A stretch of DNA of 64,000 nt from Burkholderiales bacterium (GTDB taxonomy: Bacteria > Pseudomonadota > Gammaproteobacteria > Burkholderiales > Burkholderiaceae_C): assembly GCA_016000195.1 (NCBI GenBank), contig JAECRO010000009.1:1-64000 (forward strand), in the 5' to 3' direction. Shown here in pieces: positions 42,607-55,270 of this stretch. Below the pieces are notes generated by a model that worked only from the letters and a program-made list of their open reading frames with translations, was not told the origin of the DNA and ran no database searches. A program made the translations under genes and the position numbers. Position 1 is the stretch's first letter. Each line of letters starts with the position of its first letter.

Positions 42607-43746
42607 GTGAAGACATTGCCGACATTACCCCAGCGCCCTGCCTTGCTGAAAGCCCGAAGCGCTGCCGCCCTTTCCGCACTGGTGGCCGTCAGCCTTCTGG
42701 CCGGCTGCACCACGATCAGGGACACCATGGATGGCGAACGGGTCGATTACAAATCAAACGGCGTCAAAGGGCCTTCGCTGGATGTTCCTCCGGACCTGAC
42801 GCAGCTCAGCCGCGACACCCGCTACGTGGTTCCCGGCACGGCCGTCAGCGCCAGCAGCTACCAGGTCGGACAGCCGACCCAGACGGTGGCGACCGCCGCC
42901 AATGCGGTCGGCGATGTTCGGATCGAGCGCGCCGGCACCCAGCGCTGGCTGGTGGTCAACCGCCCGGCCGACAAGCTCTGGACGCCAGTGCGCGACTTCT
43001 GGCTGGAAAGCGGATTTTTGCTGGCCCAGGACCAGGAAAACCTCGGCATCATGGAAACCGACTATGCCGAAAACCGCGCCAAGCTGCCGCAGGACTTCAT
43101 CCGCAACGCCTTGGGCAAGGTGTTCGACAGCCTTTACTCCACCGGCGAGCGCGACAAGTTCCGCACCCGCCTGGAACGCCGGCCCGACGGCGGCACCGAA
43201 ATCTACATCAGCCATCGCGGCATGGAAGAAGTCATTACCGGCGCCAAGGGCGACAGCACCGTGTGGCAGCCACGCGCGACCGACCCTGAACTGGAAGCCG
43301 AATTCTTGCGCCGCCTGATGGTCAAGCTGGGCGTGACGCAGGAGCAATCCAAGGCCCTGATTGCCGCCGGCGCAACACCGCAGACATCCCGCGTGGCGCT
43401 GGTGAACAACCTGCCCGTGGTGCAGATGGACGAAGGCTTTGAGCGCGCCTGGCGCCGCGTCGGCCTGGCGCTGGACCGCACCGGCTTTACCGTCGAAGAC
43501 CGCGACCGCAGCCAGGGCACCTACTTCGTGCGTTATGTCGAGCCTGTCGCCAACAAGAGCGAGCCGGGCTTTTTCAGCAAGCTGTTCGGCGGTTCCGCAG
43601 CCGCCCAGGCGCCGCTGAAATACCGCATCACGCTCAAGAGCGAGGGCGACAAAACCACGGTTTCGGTCCTGAATGCCCAGGGCACGCCTGAATCGTCTGC
43701 CAATGCCCAGCGCATTGTCCAGGTGATTGCCGACGACCTGAAGTAA
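42607..43746 (+). CDS. bamC: outer membrane assembly lipoprotein BamC
   Basis: Lipoprotein of the BAM complex that inserts beta-barrel proteins into the outer membrane. 379 residues from a GTG behind AAGGGAATCC. Lipobox LLAGC near residue 37, followed by the unstructured SNGVKGPSLDVPPDLTQLSR segment characteristic of BamC. Two helix-grip domains follow. The gene lies directly after dapA, as in E. coli (dapA-bamC). Confidence 0.92.
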   Translation: MKTLPTLPQRPALLKARSAAALSALVAVSLLAGCTTIRDTMDGERVDYKSNGVKGPSLDVPPDLTQLSRDTRYVVPGTAVSASSYQVGQPTQTVATAANAVGDVRIERAGTQRWLVVNRPADKLWTPVRDFWLESGFLLAQDQENLGIMETDYAENRAKLPQDFIRNALGKVFDSLYSTGERDKFRTRLERRPDGGTEIYISHRGMEEVITGAKGDSTVWQPRATDPELEAEFLRRLMVKLGVTQEQSKALIAAGATPQTSRVALVNNLPVVQMDEGFERAWRRVGLALDRTGFTVEDRDRSQGTYFVRYVEPVANKSEPGFFSKLFGGSAAAQAPLKYRITLKSEGDKTTVSVLNAQGTPESSANAQRIVQVIADDLK

Positions 43747-43787
43747 ACGCAGTCCAGCTTGCAAGCCGACAAGCGGATTTTTTCGCC

Positions 43788-44561
43788 GTGTTGAGATTCA
43801 GGAGCCTGGGCAGCGGCAGCGGGGGCAACTCAACACTGGTTGAAGCTTGCGGCCTGGTGCCGTTTCGCATGCTGATTGACTGCGGGCTGGGCATCCGTCA
43901 GCTCGCGCTTCGACTCGCCGAATCCGGCCTGCAGTCCGAAGACATCAATGCGGTCTTCATTACCCATGAACATGGCGACCACATTGGCTGCGCTCGCTCG
44001 CTGGCGCTGCGCCACCGGATCCCGGTCTGGATGAGCCGGGGCACCCATTCGGCGATTGGCGCCCCTGATTTTGACGGCCTGCTGCATACCGCGCGCGATG
44101 GCAAAGCGATTGACCTGGGCGGCCTGCAACTGATGCCGTTTACCGTTCCCCACGACGCCAGGGAACCGCTGCACCTCAGTTGCACCGATGGCTCGGCAAA
44201 GCTGGGCATCCTGACGGATCTGGGTCATGCAACGCCGCATGTGATGGCGCACCTGCAGGCCTGCGACGCCTTGCTGCTGGAATCCAACCACGACACCCAG
44301 CTGCTGAACCAGTCGGTTTACCCACCCTTTTTGAAGCGCCGCGTGGGAGGTGATTACGGCCATTTGTCCAATGCGGCGGCGGCTGATATTGCCTGCGCCG
44401 TGACCCACGGCGGCCTGAAGCATCTGGTGGCCGCGCATTTGAGCGCGCAAAACAACCGGCCCGATTTGGTACGGGGCGTGTTATCCGATGCCTTGGGCTG
44501 CAACCGCAGCGACATTGTGGTGGCGGGTGCCAGCAGCGGTACACCGTGGCTGCAAATTTGA
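43788..44561 (+). CDS. MBL-fold metallo-hydrolase (YycJ/WalJ-like)
   Basis: 257 residues, GTG start (MLRFRSLGSGSGGNSTLVEA). The metal motif FITHEHGDHIGC, then FTVPHDAREPLHLSC, LTDLGHATPHVM and LESNHDTQLL are those of the small predicted nuclease/phosphodiesterase group that includes YycJ. The gene is 41 bp after bamC on the same strand and likely in one operon with dapA and bamC. Confidence 0.9.
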   Translation: MLRFRSLGSGSGGNSTLVEACGLVPFRMLIDCGLGIRQLALRLAESGLQSEDINAVFITHEHGDHIGCARSLALRHRIPVWMSRGTHSAIGAPDFDGLLHTARDGKAIDLGGLQLMPFTVPHDAREPLHLSCTDGSAKLGILTDLGHATPHVMAHLQACDALLLESNHDTQLLNQSVYPPFLKRRVGGDYGHLSNAAAADIACAVTHGGLKHLVAAHLSAQNNRPDLVRGVLSDALGCNRSDIVVAGASSGTPWLQI

Positions 44562-44620
44562 GGATGGTTTGCAGTCAGGCAAATTAAACCCTGCAAAAAC
44601 TGGCGTTTGGCCGCATCACG

Positions 44621-44645
44621 AAAAAAGCCGCCCGGAGGCGGCTTT
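44621..44645 (-). terminator. intrinsic terminator after Ala-rich lipoprotein gene
   Basis: On the minus strand a GCCGCC-TCC-GGGCGGC-type stem is followed by six T. The A/T flanks on both sides make it usable from the plus strand as well, ending the metallo-hydrolase transcript. Confidence 0.75.
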
Positions 44646-44662
44646 CAGGAAGTCTGAAAGAA

Positions 44663-44935
44663 TTACTTCGCGGCGGCAGATGCAGCGGAAGTAGCTGCGT
44701 CAGCTGCGCTGCCTGCAGCGGAAGCTGCATCAGTGGCGGCGCTTGCAGCGGAAGCGGCGGAGTCAGCAGCAGCGGATGCGGCGCCGGTGGCAGCAGCTGC
44801 AGCGGCGCTGGCGGATGGAGCTTCTGCAGGCACGACGACAACTGAAGGTGCAGGTGCAGCGGCTTCTTCCTTTTTACCGCAGGCAGCCAGGGCAAGAGCG
44901 GCAACGATGGCTGCCAGTACGAGGGACTTGTTCAT
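44663..44935 (-). CDS. small alanine-rich lipoprotein
   Basis: 90 residues: signal peptide MNKSLVLAAIVAALALAAC with lipobox LAAC, then GKKEEAAAPAPS and a tail made almost only of Ala, Ser, Asp and Thr in repeats such as AASAA and DAAS. It is probably a periplasmic lipid-anchored spacer-like or stress-related lipoprotein; function unknown. The repetitive DNA (GCAGCG-type) could vary in length. A terminator follows. Confidence 0.78.
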   Translation of the reverse strand: MNKSLVLAAIVAALALAACGKKEEAAAPAPSVVVVPAEAPSASAAAAAATGAASAAADSAASAASAATDAASAAGSAADAATSAASAAAK

Positions 44936-45148
44936 TTTTACGATCCTTGATGATATTTAAGAAAACAATTTCCGGAAATTGTCAAAACCCAAACCCAAAC
45001 CAATGTTCAAGTTATGTCCTGACCTGGAGGAAAGGACTCGAGCTCTTTCTACCCAGCTTCAAATTATATGCTGCTATACACAAGCATGAGAACCCTTAAC
45101 CGTCCGAAATAAGCAGTCGGGCACTGGCGGGCAACCGGAAAACCACAC

Positions 45149-45661
45149 TTACAGACCCAGCACCGTCGCCGAAAAAGCCGGTGAACTGTTCAAAAGGCGC
45201 TCATTCAGGCGCTCTTTCAGGGCGATGCGGCCAGCCGTATCGGAACCGGCGACGCCCGTACTGCGCTCCCTATCGAGCCGCTCGAATATCCAGCCTGGAC
45301 TCCACAAGGCACTGGGCAGGCTGCTCGCCGAGGCCGCTTCGCTTTTGCGGCATTCCACAATATGCGACCAGGTTCGCCGCCAGGTCACGAACCGCGCATG
45401 CTGCCTGGGAACGGCATCGTAATTTGCGGCCAGCAGCGTGAGCTTGCGGCCACTTTTCGACCAGTCGTTCAGCGCCTGGGCCACCGCGCGCTCGCCCAGC
45501 GGCCAGTCGGCAAAGTCCGGATCGCTCCAGATGACTTCGCGCCATCCCTGTGCGGCCGCTACCGCCAGAGCCTGTCGGATCAGTTCGGCGAATTCGGTAC
45601 GGCCGTTGAAGCGGCCTTCCAGCAAAACCGCAGGCGCAGCGCCTGATGGCCCGGAAGTCAT
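45149..45661 (-). CDS. conserved hypothetical protein beside the cupin gene
   Basis: 170 residues, no signal peptide. Visible features: LLEGRFNGRTEFAELIRQAL, a REVIWSDPDFADWPLGERAV stretch and a basic FVTWRRTWSHIVECRK segment. It faintly resembles the nucleotidyl/phospholipase-D-like fragment found downstream of ribosomal-oxygenase cupins in Burkholderiales, but I do not recognise a named family. The 32-bp gap to the cupin gene on the same strand suggests co-transcription. Confidence 0.75.
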   Translation of the reverse strand: MTSGPSGAAPAVLLEGRFNGRTEFAELIRQALAVAAAQGWREVIWSDPDFADWPLGERAVAQALNDWSKSGRKLTLLAANYDAVPRQHARFVTWRRTWSHIVECRKSEAASASSLPSALWSPGWIFERLDRERSTGVAGSDTAGRIALKERLNERLLNSSPAFSATVLGL

Positions 45662-45693
45662 GTTGCTTTTCCCCTTGAAGTGAAACGCAGTCC

Positions 45694-46950
45694 CTATGCC
45701 TTATGCAGGTTCGCATCGCCTGACGAGTCATGCCCGATTTGCTGCAGCCAGCCCGCTTCGTGCCAGTCTCCCAGCAATTCGACAGCGCTTGCGCCGGCCT
45801 TGCGCAACTCGCGCGCCGCCAGATGCCGCTGATCGGCCAGTCGCTGCATCAGGCTGGCATCGGCTCCCTTGGCGCGGTAGCTTTCGCCGTTGATGAAAAC
45901 ATGATCGCTGTCATACATCATGCGGGTACGTGCATCCAGTGCAACCCCGGTCTGGCCGGCTTTGGCGGCTTCGCCATTCCAGGCTTGCTCCGGCTCGTCA
46001 AACCAGACGCCGGGTTTGGGCTCCGTCATGCATTCGCCCAGTGCGCAAGCCAGCGCCAGCGGATCCTTGAGCGCTTCGCGCACCGCCTGCCCGGCAAAAG
46101 CGGCCAGTCCTGCCGGCATGGCCGCCGGCGTTTCGGTGGCAGGCTGGGCCGGGTCGCGGTACATGGGCTGCGGACGGGCGGGCTTTCGGGCCGCTTTGGC
46201 GCCAGACGCTTCAGCCTGAGCTTCAGCCGCATCTTCACCCATTTCAGCCAGGCGATGCAGCAGTTCCGAAGCCAGCTCGGTTTTCGAGGGCGAACGAAAA
46301 CCGATGGAATACGTCATGCAGTCAGCCGGCTTGCCATTCACGCCGACGCTGGCCTCGGCAATGCCATCGTGCGCATAGCGCGGCGGCAGGTAGAGCATGT
46401 CGCCCGCTTCGAGCACAAACTCTTCGTCAGCCTCGAAGTTCTGCAAGATTTTCAGCGGCACGTCCGGCTGCAGCGTGAAGTCTTTTTGCAGGCCAATTTT
46501 CCATCGCCGGCGGCCGCTGGCCTGGAACAGGAACACGTCATAACTGTCAAAGTGCGGGCCCACGCCGCCACCCGGCGTGGCAAACGAGATCATCAAATCA
46601 TCCAGCCGCGCATCGGGCACAAAACGAAATTGCTGCAGCAGCGCATGCCCGGCGGGCTCATGCAGATCGACGCCCTGCACCAGCAGCGTCCAGCCTTCCT
46701 GGGCCAGCGGCGGCAGGCTTTTGGGCGCGAACGGGCCTTTTCTCATGCTCCAGCCTTTGCCCTTCTGGACAATCAGGCGCGATTCGACCTGCTCGCGCGC
46801 CGCCAGCTTGAGCAAGGCCGGCCGGCTGAGAAAAGGCTCGAAGCCGGGAATCGCCTGGCGCACGAGAAGCGGCTTTTTTTGCCAGTGGCGGCGCATGAAC
46901 TGGGCGGGGGTAAGACCGGCGAGAAGGGAGAGGGGCTGATTGACATCCAT
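45694..46950 (-). CDS. JmjC-type cupin, ribosomal oxygenase (RoxA/YcfD-like)
   Basis: 418-residue 2-oxoglutarate/Fe(II) oxygenase. E. coli YcfD (RoxA) hydroxylates an arginine of ribosomal protein L16; this relative is longer. The N-terminus MDVNQPLSLLAGLTPAQFMR followed by HWQKKPLLVRQAIPGF is standard. Metal ligands: His and Asp in VGPHFDSYDVFLFQASGRRR, and the distal His in MLYLPPRYAHDGIAE. An insert rich in Ala, Pro and Arg is present around residue 250 before the C-terminal winged-helix part. It is divergent from the SlyD-like gene with only 14 bp between starts, so the two promoters must lie inside each other's coding regions. Confidence 0.88.
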   Translation of the reverse strand: MDVNQPLSLLAGLTPAQFMRRHWQKKPLLVRQAIPGFEPFLSRPALLKLAAREQVESRLIVQKGKGWSMRKGPFAPKSLPPLAQEGWTLLVQGVDLHEPAGHALLQQFRFVPDARLDDLMISFATPGGGVGPHFDSYDVFLFQASGRRRWKIGLQKDFTLQPDVPLKILQNFEADEEFVLEAGDMLYLPPRYAHDGIAEASVGVNGKPADCMTYSIGFRSPSKTELASELLHRLAEMGEDAAEAQAEASGAKAARKPARPQPMYRDPAQPATETPAAMPAGLAAFAGQAVREALKDPLALACALGECMTEPKPGVWFDEPEQAWNGEAAKAGQTGVALDARTRMMYDSDHVFINGESYRAKGADASLMQRLADQRHLAARELRKAGASAVELLGDWHEAGWLQQIGHDSSGDANLHKA

Positions 46951-46964
46951 GGGACAATTGTCCG

Positions 46965-47489
46965 ATGAAAATCACCCCGCAATGCGTTGTAGCCCTGACA
47001 TGGACGCTGAAAGATACTTTGGGCGACATGCTGGACGAACTCGATGAGCCGGTCGAGTTTTTGCTCGGCGGCAACGATCTGCTGGCCGCCATTGAAGAAG
47101 CGCTGCAAGGCCATGTGGCCAAAGACCGCCTGGAACTGCATCTGGAGCCTGAAAACGCCTTCGGCGACTACGATGAAAACCTGGTTTTTCTTGAACTCCG
47201 CAGCATTTTTCCGGCCGAACTTGAAGAAGGCATGACCTTCGACGGCGCGGCCATGCCTGCAGGCGCAAGCGCGCAAATTCCACCCGAGCATATTTACACC
47301 GTCAGCGAAATTTACCCGGAGCATGTGGTGCTGGACGGCAACCATCCGCTGGGCGGCATTGCCATTCGTCTGGCGCTAACGGTTGAATCGGTGCGCGAAG
47401 CCACCGAACAGGAAATCGGCCAGGGTTCGCTGGGCGCCGGGTTCTTCAAGCTCGAACCCTTCGCCTCCGGCAACGACACGCTGCACTGA
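46965..47489 (+). CDS. SlyD-like FKBP-type peptidyl-prolyl isomerase
   Basis: 174 residues; FKBP domain with an inserted chaperone flap. Visible blocks: VALTWTLKDTLGDMLDELDE, LEPENAFGDYDENLVFLE and VVLDGNHPLGGIAIRLALTV. The His/Cys-rich metal-binding tail of E. coli SlyD is absent, so nickel handling is unlikely. The start is 14 bp from the divergent cupin gene. A strong bidirectional terminator follows. Confidence 0.9.
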   Translation: MKITPQCVVALTWTLKDTLGDMLDELDEPVEFLLGGNDLLAAIEEALQGHVAKDRLELHLEPENAFGDYDENLVFLELRSIFPAELEEGMTFDGAAMPAGASAQIPPEHIYTVSEIYPEHVVLDGNHPLGGIAIRLALTVESVREATEQEIGQGSLGAGFFKLEPFASGNDTLH

Positions 47490-47515
47490 ACCGGGCTGGT
47501 TCAACGCCCTACAGC

Positions 47516-47555
47516 AAAAAGCGGCGCTGCAGTTAAAACTGCAGCGCCGCTTTTG
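47516..47555. terminator. bidirectional terminator
   Basis: A perfect stem GCGGCGCTGCAGTT / AACTGCAGCGCCGC with an A-run before and a T-run after, between the convergent SlyD-like and glycine-zipper genes. Confidence 0.85.
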
Positions 47556-47573
47556 CGTCAGGAAGGGCAGCGA

Positions 47574-48128
47574 TCAATAACGGAACAGCTGGCCGTTTTG
47601 AATCCTGACGCGGTCGCCGATGCGCAAATCGCCGGTTGCCGGCACGTCATAGGCGCGCGCGCCGCCGTTGTCCAGCTGGACCGTCACGCGATAAGCCTGG
47701 CTCACATTCGGGTTGCGGTTCTTCTCGATGGCATTGCCGGCCACGGCGCCACCTACGGCGCCAGCGACCGTCGCAATATCACGGCCCGTGCCGCCGCCAA
47801 TCTGGTGCCCAACGACCGCGCCAGCTACTCCGCCCAAAACCGCGCCAAGACCCGAACCCTGGGCTTGCTGCTGGGTCTGGAAGACCTCGATATTGTTGAC
47901 GCGCCCGTATTCAACAGAATTGCCCTGCTGGTTCTGGGCGGGGTACTGGGTTTGCGCCGGATACTGATTGGGGTACTGGTTCGGATATTGACCCTGGGTT
48001 GGGTAGGTTGATGCCGGATAAGACGACATCTGCCCCTGGGAATTCATGGGTACGGTGCCGCAGGCGGCCAGACCCGCCAGCACAAGCACTGACGAGGTCA
48101 CTGAAATTAAGCGGGAAACACGACGCAT
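47574..48128 (-). CDS. glycine-zipper 2TM lipoprotein (SlyB-like)
   Basis: 184 residues from ATG 48128 with CAGGAG seven bases upstream; the longer open frame upstream is not supported. Lipobox LAAC follows a 20-residue signal. A Tyr/Pro/Gln-rich linker (TYPTQGQYPNQYPNQYPAQT) precedes the glycine-zipper helix pair GAVLGGVAGAVVGHQIGGGT and GAVGGAVAGNAIEKN. Outer-membrane lipoproteins of this type are associated with envelope integrity. Confidence 0.88.
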   Translation of the reverse strand: MRRVSRLISVTSSVLVLAGLAACGTVPMNSQGQMSSYPASTYPTQGQYPNQYPNQYPAQTQYPAQNQQGNSVEYGRVNNIEVFQTQQQAQGSGLGAVLGGVAGAVVGHQIGGGTGRDIATVAGAVGGAVAGNAIEKNRNPNVSQAYRVTVQLDNGGARAYDVPATGDLRIGDRVRIQNGQLFRY

Positions 48129-48333
48129 GCAATTCTCCTGAAATAAATTTAACGACTCTCGATACACCTGCTTGCTTTTTTGATTCAGCAGATACAAATG
48201 GAATTTCATGGATTGATTAGAAGGGCAATCTGAAATGTTTCAGGTGGGGGTCAAAGCTTACGGCATGTGGGATGCCGCAATCAATCGGCGTAGGACAAGC
48301 CTGACGCTCAACGGGCCTATGGACCAGGTTGCT

Positions 48334-48780
48334 TCAGCCTTTCCCGGTCGAGCCGTAGCCGCCCTCGCCTCTTTCGGTGGCGACAAACTCGCTGACCACA
48401 TTGAACTGCGCCTGCACCACCGGCACGATGACCAGCTGGGCAATGCGCTCCATCGGCGCTATGGTGAAAGGCACGTCGCTGCGGTTCCAGGCGCTGACCA
48501 TGAGTTGCCCCTGGTAGTCGCTGTCGATCAGGCCGACCAGGTTGCCCAGCACAATGCCGTGCTTGTGGCCCAGCCCCGAGCGCGGCAGGATCAGCGCGGC
48601 ATAGCCGGGGTTGTGCAGGTAGATGGCCATGCCGGTGGGAATCAGCTGCCAGGCATTGGCGCCCAGCGTCAGCGGGGCGTCCAGGCAGGCGCGCAGATCC
48701 AGCCCGGCACTGCCGGGGGTGGCATAGGCGGGCAGATTGTCCTGAAGGCGCGGATCGAGAATTTTGATGTCGATGTTCAT
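48334..48780 (-). CDS. dut: dUTP diphosphatase
   Basis: Hydrolyses dUTP to dUMP, preventing uracil incorporation. 148 residues from [17 protein letters not shown]. All five motifs are visible: [52 protein letters not shown] and [13 protein letters not shown]. Its ATG overlaps the stop of the membrane-protein gene upstream by four bases (ATGA), in the run coaBC - membrane protein - dut. Confidence 0.97.
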   Translation of the reverse strand: MNIDIKILDPRLQDNLPAYATPGSAGLDLRACLDAPLTLGANAWQLIPTGMAIYLHNPGYAALILPRSGLGHKHGIVLGNLVGLIDSDYQGQLMVSAWNRSDVPFTIAPMERIAQLVIVPVVQAQFNVVSEFVATERGEGGYGSTGKG

Positions 48781-49214
48781 GATTTGTTTTTTGACTTGTT
48801 GATCCGGGCTTTGCGGGCTTCTTCCGAAGCGCGCCTGGCCAGCCCGCTCAATTCCCGGAGGAAAGCGCCCGGCGGCTTGCGGCTGATGCTGAAAACCACC
48901 CATGCGGCATACAGCACCAGCACGGGAATGAATAGAAATCCGGTGCCGGGTACAAACCGGGCCAGCGCCTGCGTGGCAATCCAGAGCGCGACCACCCACT
49001 TGACGTGCCTCAAAAAAGGAATTTGCGTCAGGGCCTCAAGCCCTGTCTTGACCGCAGGCTGGGTCGGACTGGCCGAAAACGATGCTTCGGCCGGCGCACC
49101 TTCCTTGGGCGCCAACGGGTTTCCCTGCGCGCCAGGCGCCGCCTTGCCGGCCGTCAGGCGTTCAACATATGCCGCGAAATCGCCGTCGGGCGGGGTGTTC
49201 GAAGGTTGCATCAT
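48777..49214 (-). CDS. two-helix membrane protein between coaBC and dut
   Basis: 145 residues. A Pro/Ala-rich cytoplasmic N-terminus is followed by two adjacent hydrophobic helices ([20 protein letters not shown] and [18 protein letters not shown]) and a basic C-terminus ending in KNKS. The gene overlaps both neighbours by four bases (ATGA type), so the three genes are translationally coupled. I do not recognise its family; the tight coupling with two nucleotide/coenzyme genes is a mark of conserved order, not of function. Confidence 0.82.
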   Translation of the reverse strand: MMQPSNTPPDGDFAAYVERLTAGKAAPGAQGNPLAPKEGAPAEASFSASPTQPAVKTGLEALTQIPFLRHVKWVVALWIATQALARFVPGTGFLFIPVLVLYAAWVVFSISRKPPGAFLRELSGLARRASEEARKARINKSKNKS

Positions 49215-50491
49215 GAGAGGGTGGCTTTCTGGCTGGCTGGCGCGCAAGCCGCCATCCTGTCGGCAATTTCCCGGACCAGCTTGCGCGCCAGCGACAGCTT
49301 GGATGCCCGGGGCAATTCGAGGCTGCCTTGCGCGTCAATCAGCAGCAGCGCATTGTGGTCCTGCCCGAAAGTGTCGGGGCCGATGTTGCCGACCAGCAGC
49401 GGCACTTTCTTGCGCAGCCGCTTGGCCTGGGCGTTTTCCAGTAAGTCATGGCTTTCGGCGGCAAAGCCGACACAAAAGAGCCCGCCAGTTTGCGCCGCCG
49501 GCGACTGGGCGACGGTCGCCAGAATGTCAACGTTTTCGGTGAATTGCAGTTGCGGCGTCTGGCCGGAGCCGTCTTTCTTGATTTTTTGCGCGGATGGCGC
49601 AGCAGGCCGCCAGTCGGCCACGGCCGCTGTTGCTATTAAAACAGTAGCTGACTGCGCCCGTGCAGTAACCGCAGAGAGCATATTTGATGCTGATTTCACG
49701 TCAACGCGGTTCACACCGCGCGGCGTGGCCAGGCTGACCGGCCCGGCGACCAGCGTGACCTCCGCCCCGGCCTCGCGCGCCGCGCGCGCAATCGCAAAGC
49801 CCATTTTTCCGCTCGACAAATTGGTGATGCCGCGCACCGGATCAATCGCCTCATAGGTCGGCCCGGCCGTGACCAGCACGCGCTGGCCCTTGAGCACCTT
49901 GGGCGTGAAGAACGCAATGAGGTCTTCGAGCAGCTCGTCGGGCTCCAGCATGCGGCCATCGCCGGTTTCGCCGCAGGCCTGGGAGCCCGTGCCCACGCCC
50001 AGCACGGTCGCGCCATCGGCCTGCAATTGCGCCAGGTTGCGCTGCGTCGCCGGGTGCGCGTACATCTCGCGGTTCATCGCCGGCGCCACCAAGAGCGGCA
50101 CCCGGTCCATCGGACGCGCCAGGCACATCAGGCTCAGCAGTTCATCGGCGCGGCCCTGGACCAGCCGGGCGATGAAGTCGGCGCTGCACGGCGCAATCAA
50201 TAGGGCGTCGGCTTCGCGCGACAGGTTGATGTGCGCCATGGAGTTCGGCTCGCGGCCGTCCCACTGGCTGGTGTAGACCGGCCGCCCGCTCAGCGCCTGC
50301 ATCGTGACCGGCGTGATGAACTGGGCAGCGGCCTCGGTCATCACCACCTGCACGGTGGCGCCGGCCTTGACCAGCGCGCGGCACAGCTCGGCCGACTTGT
50401 AGCAGGCAATGCCGCCCGACAGTCCGAGCACGATATGTCTGCCCGCCAGGTCAAGGTTTTCGGCGGCTGGCTGGTTTGCTTCATTTGTCAT
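49211..50491 (-). CDS. coaBC: bifunctional phosphopantothenoylcysteine decarboxylase/synthetase
   Basis: Two steps of coenzyme A synthesis: ligation of cysteine to 4'-phosphopantothenate (CoaB) and FMN-dependent decarboxylation (CoaC). 426 residues from MTNEANQPAAENLDLAG; the longer open frame upstream was not used. The CoaC part has LGLSGGIACYKSAELCR, the active-site His in SMAHINLSR, PAMNREMY and GSQACGETGDGRM. The CoaB part has VTAGPTYEAIDPVRGITN and AAVADWRP. A copy of the dispersed repeat (49630-49690) lies in the CoaB part without changing the protein length. Confidence 0.96.
   Translation of the reverse strand: MTNEANQPAAENLDLAGRHIVLGLSGGIACYKSAELCRALVKAGATVQVVMTEAAAQFITPVTMQALSGRPVYTSQWDGREPNSMAHINLSREADALLIAPCSADFIARLVQGRADELLSLMCLARPMDRVPLLVAPAMNREMYAHPATQRNLAQLQADGATVLGVGTGSQACGETGDGRMLEPDELLEDLIAFFTPKVLKGQRVLVTAGPTYEAIDPVRGITNLSSGKMGFAIARAAREAGAEVTLVAGPVSLATPRGVNRVDVKSASNMLSAVTARAQSATVLIATAAVADWRPAAPSAQKIKKDGSGQTPQLQFTENVDILATVAQSPAAQTGGLFCVGFAAESHDLLENAQAKRLRKKVPLLVGNIGPDTFGQDHNALLLIDAQGSLELPRASKLSLARKLVREIADRMAACAPASQKATLS
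49630..49690 (+). repeat. dispersed GCTAT/ATAGC repeat, copy inside coaBC
   Basis: TTGCTATTAAAACAGTAGC then TGACTGCGCC and a CCGCAGAGAGCATAT block. It encodes part of the conserved segment before AAVADWRP on the opposite strand. Confidence 0.5.
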
Positions 50492-50616
50492 GGCAGGCAA
50501 TGTATCAGCTAAACCATGCTGCTCCCAGGCTCGAATAAAGGCGCCAAGCTGGCGCGGCAACCCATGGCCCGGTTTACTGAATGGGCCGGCAAGGGCCTGG
50601 CAGCCAACCCCTATAA

Positions 50617-53213
<2,597 letters not shown>

Positions 53214-53230
53214 TTTTGATTTTTGACTGA

Positions 53231-54529
<1,299 letters not shown>

Positions 54530-54544
54530 CGCTTTCGCCAGCAC

Positions 54545-54823
54545 GTGGGCAAGCGCTTATTCGTTCCTGTCGTTCTGCTCATGCTGCTGGCGCTGTTCCA
54601 TGCCCAGCTCTGGAGGGGCCGGGGCAGCGTTCCCAACGTGCGTGAAATGCAGCAACGGCTTGGCGAACAGCTGGCCAGCAACAAGCTGCGCCAGGCCGCC
54701 AACGACCAGCTGGCTTTGGAGATCAAGGACTTGCAGGAAGGCCTGGAGATGGTCGAGGAAAAAGCCCGCAGTGAACTCGGCATGGTCAAGCCCAATGAAA
54801 TGTTTGTGCAGTTCACGGAATAA
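54545..54823 (+). CDS. ftsB: cell division protein FtsB
   Basis: 92-residue bitopic membrane protein of the FtsQLB divisome complex. GTG start 15 bp after eno. One N-terminal transmembrane helix (VPVVLLMLLALFHAQLW) is followed by a coiled coil with the motif NDQLALEIKDLQEGLEMVEE and the family ending EKARSELGMVKPNEMFVQF. Confidence 0.93.
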   Translation: MGKRLFVPVVLLMLLALFHAQLWRGRGSVPNVREMQQRLGEQLASNKLRQAANDQLALEIKDLQEGLEMVEEKARSELGMVKPNEMFVQFTE

Positions 54824-54970
54824 GTCTTCGACAATGCTGCTCGCCCTGATACGGCCATCATGGGCGTGCTGAAAATCGCGCTGCTTGGCGCGTCCGCCAT
54901 GAACGTTAAAGTGGACCCCGGATTTAAGACAAAAATTTAAGATGGTCTCAAATCCAGGAAATCCCAGATC

Positions 54971-55270
54971 ATGAGTGAAACCAAGAAACGCAAAGTCCAC
55001 ACGCCAGAGTACAAAGCCCGGGTCGCCTTGGAAGCCTTGCGCAGTGGCAAAACCATCAACCAGATAGGTCAGGAATTCGACGTCCATCCAGTGCAGGTAG
55101 GCCAGTGGAAGAAAGCCATCCAGGAACAAGCCAAAACGCTGTTTGAAGGCAAACGCGGCCCCAAGCCAGTCGATGCCCAAAGTGCGCCCGAACGCCTGTA
55201 CAGCGAAATCGGCCGCCTCAAGATGGAACTGGACTGGCTCAAAAAAAAGTCCGGGATCAGCCTGTCATGA
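54971..55270 (+). CDS. IS3-family transposase OrfA
   Basis: 99 residues, helix-turn-helix DNA-binding subunit: KRKVHTPEYKARVALEALRS, then GQEFDVHPVQVGQWKKAIQE and a leucine-zipper-like C-terminus (LYSEIGRLKMELDWLKKKSG). The 3' part contains a run of eight A followed by G (55241-55249), the classical site for -1 ribosomal frameshifting that would make the OrfAB transposase. The stop overlaps the orfB start (ATGA). Confidence 0.93.
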   Translation: MSETKKRKVHTPEYKARVALEALRSGKTINQIGQEFDVHPVQVGQWKKAIQEQAKTLFEGKRGPKPVDAQSAPERLYSEIGRLKMELDWLKKKSGISLS

